Source: Arthrobacter sp.
Lineage (GTDB): Bacteria; Actinomycetota; Actinomycetes; Actinomycetales; Micrococcaceae
Assembly (NCBI GenBank): GCA_025464545.1
Contig: JAODMA010000282.1
Span: 1-11,650, forward strand
Length of the DNA: 11,650 nt
Direction: 5' to 3'
A model generated the notes under the pieces. That model made no database searches. It was not told where the DNA came from and was given only the letters and a program-made list of their open reading frames with translations. The position numbers were made by a program, and so were the translations under genes. Each line of letters opens with the position of its first letter. Position 1 is the stretch's first letter. This document shows positions 1 through 5,407 of the stretch, in pieces.

Positions 1-177
1 GACCTGCGTGAGAATGTCGATGCAGTACTTGTCCTCGTCGACCATCCGGGCGATGCCGCGCACCTGGCCTTCGATCCGCTTGAGCCGCCGCAGGTAGGCC
101 TCTTTGTTGGCGGCATAGCCGTGTTGCTTTTGATCAGCGTCGGCAGGAGTCATGACCGGGAGCTCGGACTCGTTCAT
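1..177 (-). CDS. csoR: CsoR-family copper-sensing transcriptional repressor (partial, N-terminal 59 codons)
   Basis: Only the N-terminal part is in the window; the gene runs off the left edge. CsoR (DUF156) proteins are all-helical repressors that bind DNA without copper and release it when Cu(I) binds, which switches on copper efflux. The visible protein has a polar tail (residues 1-25) and then the family signature RLKRIEGQVRGIARMVDEDK (31-50), followed by YC at 51-52. Cys52 aligns with the first Cu(I) ligand (Cys36 of M. tuberculosis CsoR). The later His and Cys ligands lie outside the window, so copper rather than another thiophilic signal is inferred. The ATG at 177 has no Shine-Dalgarno, but a promoter-like -10 ends 6 bases before it, so the mRNA may be leaderless. 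Two CsoR-like inverted repeats upstream suggest autoregulation. Family assignment is strong; the exact metal is less certain. Confidence 0.9.
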   Translation of the reverse strand, partial: MNESELPVMTPADADQKQHGYAANKEAYLRRLKRIEGQVRGIARMVDEDKYCIDILTQV

Positions 178-183
178 GCGTCC

Positions 184-212
184 ACGATATACCCCCTAGG
201 GGTATTCCACAA
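184..212 (-). promoter_or_regulatory. Putative csoR promoter, apparently leaderless
   Basis: On the minus strand TTGTGG (212-207) and TATCGT (189-184) are separated by 17 bases. Six bases lie between the -10 box and the ATG at 177, so transcription could begin at or next to the start codon. Operator 1 occupies most of the spacer, so a bound repressor would block polymerase. The boxes match consensus only partly. Confidence 0.45.
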
Positions 213-228
213 GTACCCCGTGGGGGTA
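189..228. promoter_or_regulatory. Twin CsoR-type operators
   Basis: There are two GC-rich inverted repeats. O1 (189-205) has arms ATACCCC and GGGGTAT around a 3-base centre. O2 (214-228) has arms TACCCC and GGGGTA around a 3-base centre. Both have the TACCCC..GGGGTA form known from CsoR operators. The two centres are 24 bases apart, a little over two helical turns, so repressor tetramers could bind side by side. O1 lies in the putative csoR promoter spacer. Confidence 0.75.
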
Positions 229-263
229 TCCGGATGCTCGGTCAGACGAAAACTGTCCGGACG

Positions 264-310
264 TTAAAAAGGCTCCGGAGCGCGTTATTGGGGGATACGC
301 ACTCCGGAGC
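264..310 (-). terminator. Rho-independent terminator downstream of the UspA-like gene
   Basis: Arms at 272-285 and 297-310 pair at 13 of 14 positions (one C/A mismatch) around an 11-base loop. Read on the minus strand, the hairpin is followed at once by CCTTTTTAA, a classic U-tract. On the plus strand there is a shorter TTTT at 314-317, so it may also act weakly in that direction. It would end transcripts coming from the UspA-like gene before they reach csoR. Confidence 0.75.
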
Positions 311-443
311 AGCTTTTGAGGTAGACCCTTCAACGGGCTACGACAATAAGCCTACTTGGGAGCATCCAAGGAAAGCCAGCGCCGCGAATAACTACTTTCG
401 CTTTACTTTTCCGCGGCTGATATTCGCGGGTAGACGTGCCCCG
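311..443. other. Non-coding, stem-loop-rich interval
   Basis: No credible gene is visible between the terminator and the UspA-like gene. The stretch is less GC-rich than its surroundings. It contains a run of possible stem-loops: 321-341 (GTAG-a-CCC / GGGCTAC), 355-370 (CTTGG / CCAAG), 382-390 with 421-429 (CCGCGAATA / TATTCGCGG), and 438-451 (GCCCC / GGGGC, covering the UspA stop codon). It is either the 3' untranslated region of the UspA-like mRNA or a small structured RNA ending at the terminator. Confidence 0.4.
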
Positions 444-989
444 TCAGGGGCGGTGGGGCGAGCGGGCCGGCTTGGCGGCGGGGGCGGGAACGATCAGGAT
501 CGGACGGTACTGGTGGTGGCTGAGCCACGCGGCGACGGACCCGTTGAGCGCCTCGGAAAGCCGGTGCCCCAGGCCCCGCTCCGGCGTCCCGACAATAATC
601 ATGGCCGCCTCCGTTTCGGCGGCGAGCCTGCCGAGCGCCCGGGCAGGGTCTCCGGCGAGGGTCCGCAGGGCCCATGCAACCCCGAGATCGTCGCAGGCCG
701 CCGCCACGACGGACCGCAACTCATGGGTCACCGCCCGGATTTCTGCGTCGTCCGCATCGGGGTGGAGGGACAGCCGGTGCGCGGACCGTGCCGGATCCCA
801 TTCCACCAGGTAGCTCGCCTCATCCACGTAGGCGCAGATCAGGAGAGCGGACAAACCCTGGGCCAGCGATGCGGCAGTCCGCAGTACTTCAGGGTATTGC
901 CCCGGCACGACGCCGACCACGACGGGCGCCAAACTGGTGGGGACCTCGTCAGACATACTCCATTGTTGCCCCGCCGCAGACGCCTGCAT
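444..989 (-). CDS. Universal stress protein (UspA) family protein
   Basis: A single Usp domain, a cytoplasmic alpha/beta nucleotide-binding fold. Visible hallmarks are the first strand PVVVGVV, followed by a helix (TAASLAQG), the second strand ALLICAYVDE, a helix near ELRSVVAAACDDLGV, and the C-terminal IIVGTPERGLGHRLSEALNG-S-V...YRPILIVP. The ATP-loop pattern of ATP-binding Usps is G-2x-G-9x-G-S/T. Here the nearest fit is G-4x-G-10x-G-S, with a proline-glutamate pair in the loop, so ATP binding is doubtful. The start is uncertain. ATG 989 has GGGAG five bases upstream and gives 181 aa. ATG 956 gives 170 aa beginning MSDEVPTS, where typical coding composition starts, but its GGAG lies only one base away. 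A longer frame reaches 1109 but would overlap the divergent promoter. The role (survival under stress) is inferred from the family only. Confidence 0.82.
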   Translation of the reverse strand: MQASAAGQQWSMSDEVPTSLAPVVVGVVPGQYPEVLRTAASLAQGLSALLICAYVDEASYLVEWDPARSAHRLSLHPDADDAEIRAVTHELRSVVAAACDDLGVAWALRTLAGDPARALGRLAAETEAAMIIVGTPERGLGHRLSEALNGSVAAWLSHHQYRPILIVPAPAAKPARSPHRP

Positions 990-1086
990 AGGGACTCCCA
1001 TCCGCTGACGCTTCCCCTGCACTTTCGTACCGGCCGGTAGGCGGGTACACTTCGACGTCGACGGCGACGACTTCTCCATAGGCTCG

Positions 1087-1112
1087 GGAATACCGTACGC
1101 ATGGTGCATGTT
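1087..1112 (+). promoter_or_regulatory. SigR/SigH-type (thiol-stress ECF sigma) promoter for the DUF4193 gene
   Basis: GGAAT (1087-1091), exactly 18 bases, then GTT (1110-1112). This equals the GGAAT-N18-GTT consensus of Streptomyces SigR and mycobacterial SigH. It lies about 44 bases upstream of the DUF4193 start and on the right strand, leaving a 5' leader of roughly 35 bases. Activity is inferred from the match. Confidence 0.55.
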
Positions 1113-1155
1113 GCACTCCCGTCAGACAAGAACGACAGAAAAGAGAACCACCTAA

Positions 1156-1458
1156 GTGGCAACCGATTACGACGAAGTACGCTCCGACGTCAAGGAGTCC
1201 CAGGACAGTTCCCTGGAAGCGCTGCAATCCGCGAATGCACCCGATGCGCGCAGCGTCGTCCGCGAACTGGATGAATCCGATGCGCTGGACGACACGATGG
1301 TTCCGGGCGGAGAATTCGTTGCCGAGGAACTGATCGTGCAGGTCATCCCGCAGGCCGAGGACGAGTTCACCTGCTATTCCTGCTTCCTGGTCCGGCACCG
1401 CTCCCAGATCGCCCGCGAAAAGAACGGTCACAAATACTGCGTGGAATGTGAAGGCTAG
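1156..1458 (+). CDS. DUF4193 family protein with a four-cysteine zinc-ribbon-like tail
   Basis: A 100-aa acidic protein of the actinobacterial DUF4193 family. It begins MATDYD as relatives do, and has the usual length. The middle is rich in Asp and Glu (residues 39-55). The C-terminal third carries C73-x2-C76 (CYSC) and C95-x2-C98 (CVEC), spaced as in a treble-clef or zinc-ribbon site, with Arg- and Lys-rich residues between them. The biochemical role of the family is not established; nucleic-acid or RNA-polymerase contact is possible but unproven. The start is GTG at 1156, chosen because the conserved N-terminus begins there; the Shine-Dalgarno is weak. A SigR/SigH-like promoter lies upstream, which would fit a redox-sensitive cysteine cluster. 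It is divergent from the UspA-like gene. Confidence 0.9.
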   Translation: MATDYDEVRSDVKESQDSSLEALQSANAPDARSVVRELDESDALDDTMVPGGEFVAEELIVQVIPQAEDEFTCYSCFLVRHRSQIAREKNGHKYCVECEG

Positions 1459-1569
1459 GGCGCTGCAGGGATTCCCGTCGCGCGGTCAACACCCGTGCCG
1501 GTGCGTTTGCGGCTGATTCGGCACCTGCGGCAGGCCGATGTCCGAATAGTCACCAGCGCCGCGTGGCCC

Positions 1570-1598
1570 TTGAACACCCCCGGTCCGGGGCCTAACGT
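1570..1598 (+). promoter_or_regulatory. Putative promoter with a palindrome in its spacer, ahead of the 66-aa gene
   Basis: TTGAAC (1570-1575), a 17-base spacer, and TAACGT (1593-1598), which fits the loose actinobacterial TANNNT -10. The spacer holds the perfect inverted repeat CCCCGG-T-CCGGGG (1578-1590), placed where a repressor or activator could act. It could also be a terminator hairpin for the DUF4193 gene, but no T-run follows. Confidence 0.4.
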
Positions 1599-1625
1599 TG
1601 AAGAACGGAAGGAAGGGTGACCGCC

Positions 1626-1826
1626 GTGGAAATCTTCATGTGGTGGCTGGATCTGGATCTGGCGAGCAAGGAGTGGCTGCGGGAAAACCTGCGCGCCGAC
1701 GAAATTCCCGTGCCTGTGCTGCAGGGGATTGCCGAGGCCGGTGGTCCCCGCCCGGCGGACGTATCTGTGGTTCTGTCTGCCGCGGACTGGGACTTCATCG
1801 AGACGCAGTCCGAATTCGTGGACTGA
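1626..1826 (+). CDS. Small hypothetical protein (66 aa)
   Basis: I do not recognise this protein. It reads MEIFMWWLDLDLASKEWLREN at the start and ends in an acidic tail (DWDFIETQSEFVD). It has three tryptophans in the first 20 residues, several predicted helices, no cysteines and no membrane segment. Codon use (mostly G or C in third positions) matches the neighbours, which supports it as real. The GTG at 1626 is preferred because GGAAGGAAGGG (1607-1617) ends 8 bases before it. The in-frame GTG at 1617 lies inside that Shine-Dalgarno. The gene sits 70 bases before the BNR-repeat gene and could be co-transcribed with it. It has its own promoter-like sequence upstream. Confidence 0.6.
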   Translation: MEIFMWWLDLDLASKEWLRENLRADEIPVPVLQGIAEAGGPRPADVSVVLSAADWDFIETQSEFVD

Positions 1827-1896
1827 CCGAGCCGCACGGGTTAGATCAGGGGCCCAAACCATTGCGGCCTTCCGGAGGGGGTGGTTGCATGGGGGG

Positions 1897-3045
1897 ATGG
1901 CTACCGCAGAGAGTTATGTCCTGGCGATCGGCACTAAAAAAGGACTGTGGCTGGCAAGCAGTCCTGACCGAAGGGACTGGTCCCTTACGGGCCCGCATTT
2001 CCTGATGAGCGAAGTCCCGAGCATCGCCATCGACACCCGCGACGGCAGGACCCGGATCCTGGCCGGTGTTCGGTCCGAGCACTGGGGCCCGACAGTCTTC
2101 CACTCCGATGACCTGGGTGCCTCCTGGAACGAGCCCGATCAGGGCGCCATCCGTTTTCCAGAGGGTACTGATGCCGCGCTCGAACGCGTCTGGCAGATCC
2201 ACCCGGACGCCGAATCCCGCCCCGGAGTGGTCTGGGCCGGCTGCGAACCGATCTCCGTCTGGAAGTCCACCGACGGCGGCGAACACTTCGAGCTGAACCG
2301 GGGTCTCTGGGACCACCCGCACCGCAGCGATTGGGGCGCCGGCTACGGCGGCGCTGCCGCGCACTCGATCGTTGTGGACGCCACCGGAGAGAAAGTGCAT
2401 GTTGCCATGAGCACCGGCGGGGTCTACCGCTCGCTCGACGGCGGTGCCTCCTGGGAACCCAGGAACAAAGGCATCTCCGCCTACTTCATGCCGGATCCCA
2501 ACCCTGAATTCGGCCAGTGCGTCCACAAGATCGCAGCCGATGCAGCGGTGGACGGCCGGCTCTACGCGCAGAACCACCACGGCGTGTACCGCACTGACGA
2601 CGACGCCGAGCACTGGGAGTCCATCGCGGACGGGCTCCCGGCCGACTTCGGTTTTGTCATGCTCAGCCATCCCCGCCGGGCCGGCACGGCGTGGGTGATC
2701 CCGCTCAAAGCGGATTCGGAAAGAATCCCGCCCGACGGCAAACTTGCCGTCCACCGGACCGGCGACGCCGGCGCCACCTGGGCCCGGCTCGATGTGGGAC
2801 TTCCGCAGGCCGAGTTCAACGCCGTGCTCCGGGACGCCGCGTGTGTTGATGCGGCGGAGCCGGCCGGTGTGTACTTCGGAACGCGCGGCGGCAGCGTGTA
2901 CGCGAGTGCTGACGAGGGGGAAAGCTTCGCGGAGGTGGCCTCCCACCTGCCGGATGTGCTGTGCGTACGGGCCGCTTTCGTGTCCTCTGCCGGGGTGCCC
3001 GGCGCCGTGCCTGGCGCCGTGCCTGGCGCCGCCCTGAACGCGTGA
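1897..3045 (+). CDS. BNR/Asp-box repeat beta-propeller protein (exo-alpha-sialidase-like fold)
   Basis: A 382-aa protein built from Asp-box repeats (S/T-x-D-x-G-x-x-W/F): residues 70-77 (SDDLGASW), 124-131 (STDGGEHF), 179-186 (SLDGGASW), a degenerate one at 233-240, 288-295 (TGDAGATW) and 337-344 (SADEGESF). Six blades fit a beta-propeller like those of sialidases and other WD40/YVTN/BNR proteins. The sialidase arginine triad is not evident, so sialidase activity should not be assumed. No signal peptide is visible, so the protein is probably cytoplasmic. The C-terminus has a low-complexity tail of three VPGA units. The start ATG 1897 (MATAESYVLAIGTKKG) suits relatives. A TTG at 1885, six bases after GGAGG, is an alternative. 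It is followed after 6 bases by a MoaD/ThiS-like gene, so the two are almost certainly co-translated. Confidence 0.85.
   Translation: MATAESYVLAIGTKKGLWLASSPDRRDWSLTGPHFLMSEVPSIAIDTRDGRTRILAGVRSEHWGPTVFHSDDLGASWNEPDQGAIRFPEGTDAALERVWQIHPDAESRPGVVWAGCEPISVWKSTDGGEHFELNRGLWDHPHRSDWGAGYGGAAAHSIVVDATGEKVHVAMSTGGVYRSLDGGASWEPRNKGISAYFMPDPNPEFGQCVHKIAADAAVDGRLYAQNHHGVYRTDDDAEHWESIADGLPADFGFVMLSHPRRAGTAWVIPLKADSERIPPDGKLAVHRTGDAGATWARLDVGLPQAEFNAVLRDAACVDAAEPAGVYFGTRGGSVYASADEGESFAEVASHLPDVLCVRAAFVSSAGVPGAVPGAVPGAALNA
2995..3030 (+). repeat. Tandem 12-bp repeat, three units, coding (VPGA)x3
   Basis: Three consecutive copies of GTGCCTGGCGCC (the first has C in place of T at position 6), in frame, adding Val-Pro-Gly-Ala three times to the C-terminus of the BNR protein. 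Near-identity of the copies points to recent slippage. Copy number may vary between strains. Confidence 0.9.
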
Positions 3046-3051
3046 ACAGCG

Positions 3052-3339
3052 ATGGCTGAGATCAGCGTCCTGCTCCCGAGTGTGCTCCAGCCGCTCGCCG
3101 GCGGGCAGTCCATCCTGACTGCGCCCGCCGACGGGGCGGTGACGGTAGCGGGGGTGCTGGACGCGGTGACCGGGGGCTTTCCGGCCCTGTCAAGGCGGCT
3201 GCGGGATGAAACCGGGAAAGTCCGCCGCTACGTGAATATCTACGTCAACGGGAATGAGATCCGCCGGCTGCAGGGTCTGGCTACCGAGGTCTCCCCGGGC
3301 CAGGAACTCCTGATCATCCAGTCCGTCGCAGGAGGCTAG
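3052..3339 (+). CDS. MoaD/ThiS family ubiquitin-like sulfur-carrier protein
   Basis: A 95-aa beta-grasp protein. It opens with a strand (ISVLLPSVL), has a helix around VAGVLDAVTGGFPALSRRLRD, then YVNIYVNGNEIRRLQGL, and ends ELLIIQSVAGG. The terminal Gly94-Gly95 is the mark of MoaD, ThiS and ubiquitin-like carriers, whose C-terminus is adenylated by an E1-like enzyme and converted to a thiocarboxylate. In molybdopterin synthase it pairs with MoaE, but no moaE, thiF or thiG is nearby, so a dedicated molybdopterin or thiamine role is not supported. It lies 6 bases after the BNR-protein gene, without a clear Shine-Dalgarno, implying translational coupling. The 3' end lies 4 bases from the stop of the opposing 78-aa gene. 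Confidence 0.87.
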   Translation: MAEISVLLPSVLQPLAGGQSILTAPADGAVTVAGVLDAVTGGFPALSRRLRDETGKVRRYVNIYVNGNEIRRLQGLATEVSPGQELLIIQSVAGG

Positions 3340-3343
3340 CGGA

Positions 3344-3580
3344 CTAAGCGACCCGCCAGAGCCTGCACTCGTCCGTGTTGATGGCCTTGCGGGTACCGGT
3401 CACCCGGTCAAGGATCCAGACGACGCCGATTCCCGGCGCAGTTTCCTGGACGCTGCCGCGGCAGATCACGACGTCGTCATAGTTCGGGCCGACCCTCAGG
3501 CGGGCTTCGATCTCGTCGCCGCGGTGCAGCTGATCCACGGCGCGGATACGGGTCACATCGGCGTTGGCTTCCTTCAACAT
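3344..3580 (-). CDS. Small hypothetical protein (78 aa)
   Basis: I do not recognise this protein. The sequence (start MLKEANADVTRIRAVDQLHR, end TDECRLWRVA) alternates short hydrophobic stretches with charged turns, as in a small beta-barrel. It has no membrane segment or signal peptide. The ATG at 3580 is well supported: AGGAGG (3593-3588) precedes it by 7 bases. The frame continues upstream to 3658, but that part runs through a hairpin and lacks a ribosome site. It lies downstream of, and on the same strand as, the GH13 gene (132-base gap) and may be read from that operon or separately. Function unknown. Confidence 0.7.
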   Translation of the reverse strand: MLKEANADVTRIRAVDQLHRGDEIEARLRVGPNYDDVVICRGSVQETAPGIGVVWILDRVTGTRKAINTDECRLWRVA

Positions 3581-3593
3581 GGCGGGGCCTCCT

Positions 3594-3636
3594 GGACTGG
3601 AGCTGGTGCGGGCTATTGCCGGCACCTCCAGTGTCC
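3594..3636 (-). other. Long hairpin abutting the Shine-Dalgarno of the 78-aa gene
   Basis: The inner stem 3605-3613 with 3618-3626 pairs at 8 of 9 positions around a TATT loop. Outer pairing CTGGA/TCCAG (3597-3601 with 3627-3631) continues it after a 3-base bulge, and GGAC/GTCC (3594-3597 / 3633-3636) can extend or compete. On the minus strand the structure ends one base before AGGAGG. It may be the terminator of the GH13 transcript (no T-run) or a leader element affecting translation. Confidence 0.45.
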
Positions 3637-3712
3637 TGCCCCATTGTTGCCGCTGCATTTCGACCCGGTAAGCGGCGGGTAAGGATTGGGCGGCCGGACC
3701 GTTACCGCAGCG

Positions 3713-5407
3713 TCAGGGGATGTGGCGGTCCTCGGGGCGCCGGATCCGGAACCACCGGTAGCCGTAACGGTCCAACTGCAGCTCAAAGCCGCCGTCGTCC
3801 GCCAGCGGGACATCCTGTCCGTCCAGCAGGTCGCGCAGCACCGCGCCGGCGAAGCCACGCTCCGGGTCCTCCGTGGACGTGACATTTGCGGTCAGCGACG
3901 CCGGCTCCGCCCCGAAATTGTGGGCCAGGATGAGCGTTGATCCCGCCGAGCTGCAGCGGTGCAGCAGGACCTTCGCGGCCCGGTGCCTGATCAGCTCGAA
4001 CTCGCCCCAGCCCAGCTCGGGGCTTTCCCGGTAGCGCTGGATGAGCATGGCAATGAAGTTCCAGAGTGACTCGGGGTCCCGCTTGGCGGCGCCGGCGTTG
4101 ATGTTTTTCGGCCCGAAGTAGCCCTCCACCACCGGTGCCACCAGGTCCTTCGCCGGAGCCGTGGAGAAGCCGCCGTTCTCGGCGTCGTCCCACTGCATCG
4201 GGGAACGGACCGCAGAACGGCCCTTGGCCTGCAGGTCCTCGCCCATCCCGATCTCTTCGCCGTAGAACAGCACCGGCGTGCCGGGCAGCGAGAACATCAG
4301 CGAATAGACCATCCGGATCCGCGCCGGATCTCCCTTGAGCATGGTGGGCAGCCGGCGTCGCAGGCCGCGTCCGTACATCTGCATGTCCTCATCCGGTCCG
4401 AAGGCGGCGAAGACCTCCTCGCGCTCGGCATCGCTGAGTTTATCCAGCGTCAGTTCGTCATGGTTCCGGACAAACATCGCCCACTGGTTGTCCGGATGGA
4501 TTTCCGGGCGGCTGCCCAAGCTCTTGGCCAGCGGCCGGGCGTCCTCCCGGGCCAGGGAGAGGTACATGTTCTGCATGGACAGGAAATCGAACTGCATGTT
4601 CAGCTCGTTGCCCGCAGCCCCGCCGAAGTATTTCAGCTGCTCCTTGTAGGGCAGGTTGACCTCGCCGAGCAGGACGGCGCTGCCGTTGCGGCGGTTCAGG
4701 AAGCTGCGCAGGGCGCTCAGGTACTCGTGGGGGTCGGTCCTGGCGGCCTCGTCCTCGGGCTCACCGCGCAGTTCCAAAAAGAACGGGACGGCGTCGAGGC
4801 GGAAACCGTCCAGGCCGAGCTGCAGCCAGAATCCCATGGACTTGGCGATCTCGTCCCGGACTTTGGGATTCGCCACGTTCAGGTCCGGCTGGTGCTTGGC
4901 GAACATGTGCAGGTACCACTCGCCGGTGGCCTGGTCCTGGGTCCAGATGGAGGTCTCCTCGCCGGGGAACACGACCTCGTCGGAGGTGTCCGGGGGAGTG
5001 TCCTTCCGCCAGACGTAGTAGTCCCGGTACGGGTTGTCCACGGACTTCCGGGACTCGACAAACCAGGGGTGCTTGTCCGACGTGTGGTTGATGACAAAAT
5101 CCGCGATCACCCGCATGCCCCGGTCCTTGGCCGTCCGGATGAATTCCACCACGTCGCCGAGGGTGCCGAGCCGCGGATCGACGCCGTACATATCGGTGAC
5201 GTCGTAGCCGTCGTCCCGGTCCGGCGAGGGATAGAACGGCATGAGCCAGATGCAAGTGACGCCCAGTGCGGCCAGATAGTCCACGCGCTGGATCAGTCCG
5301 CCGAAGTCCCCGGTGCCGTCGCCGTCGTCATCGAAAAAGGTTTCCGGGTCCAGGCAGTAGATCACGGCGTTCTTCCACCACAGGTCGGAGGTCTGGGCGA
5401 TTCTCAC
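3713..5407 (-). CDS. GH13 alpha-amylase family enzyme, trehalose-synthase-like
   Basis: A 564-aa cytoplasmic (beta/alpha)8-barrel enzyme acting on alpha-glucosidic bonds. It begins like trehalose synthases and alpha-glucosidases (WWKNAVIYCLDPETFFDDD). All four conserved regions are present: I DFVINHTSDKHPWF (Asp103, His108), II GFRLDAV (Arg203, nucleophile Asp205), III LLGEVN (acid Glu249) and IV FVRNHDE (His316, Asp317). A C-terminal beta domain follows. Length is close to TreS, with no maltokinase fusion. However, the segments after regions II and III differ from standard TreS, so the substrate (maltose/trehalose or another oligosaccharide) is open. The start is GTG 5407, with GGGAGG 8 bases upstream. 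It overlaps the stop of the LLM gene by 4 bases (GTGA), indicating translational coupling. A longer in-frame extension overlaps the LLM gene and is not used. Confidence 0.87.
   Translation of the reverse strand: MRIAQTSDLWWKNAVIYCLDPETFFDDDGDGTGDFGGLIQRVDYLAALGVTCIWLMPFYPSPDRDDGYDVTDMYGVDPRLGTLGDVVEFIRTAKDRGMRVIADFVINHTSDKHPWFVESRKSVDNPYRDYYVWRKDTPPDTSDEVVFPGEETSIWTQDQATGEWYLHMFAKHQPDLNVANPKVRDEIAKSMGFWLQLGLDGFRLDAVPFFLELRGEPEDEAARTDPHEYLSALRSFLNRRNGSAVLLGEVNLPYKEQLKYFGGAAGNELNMQFDFLSMQNMYLSLAREDARPLAKSLGSRPEIHPDNQWAMFVRNHDELTLDKLSDAEREEVFAAFGPDEDMQMYGRGLRRRLPTMLKGDPARIRMVYSLMFSLPGTPVLFYGEEIGMGEDLQAKGRSAVRSPMQWDDAENGGFSTAPAKDLVAPVVEGYFGPKNINAGAAKRDPESLWNFIAMLIQRYRESPELGWGEFELIRHRAAKVLLHRCSSAGSTLILAHNFGAEPASLTANVTSTEDPERGFAGAVLRDLLDGQDVPLADDGGFELQLDRYGYRWFRIRRPEDRHIP

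Noticed and set aside
234..1040. Plus-strand open frame of 268 codons starting beside the CsoR operators
   Set aside because: It runs through the terminator, the stem-loop region and the antisense of the UspA-like gene; its composition is not protein-like and it has no ribosome-binding site.
990..1109. N-terminal extension of the UspA-like protein to ATG 1109 (a GGGAG lies six bases upstream)
   Set aside because: The added residues have atypical third-position composition, no Usp similarity, and the start lies on top of the SigR-like promoter of the divergent gene.
1846..2946. Long minus-strand open frame opposite the BNR-repeat gene
   Set aside because: Shadow of the real gene: no family resemblance, and the opposite strand has regular Asp-box repeats.
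960..3651. 11-base sequence ccattgttgcc repeated at 960-970 and 3641-3651
   Set aside because: Too short, not bordered by further similarity and in unrelated contexts; judged to be chance.
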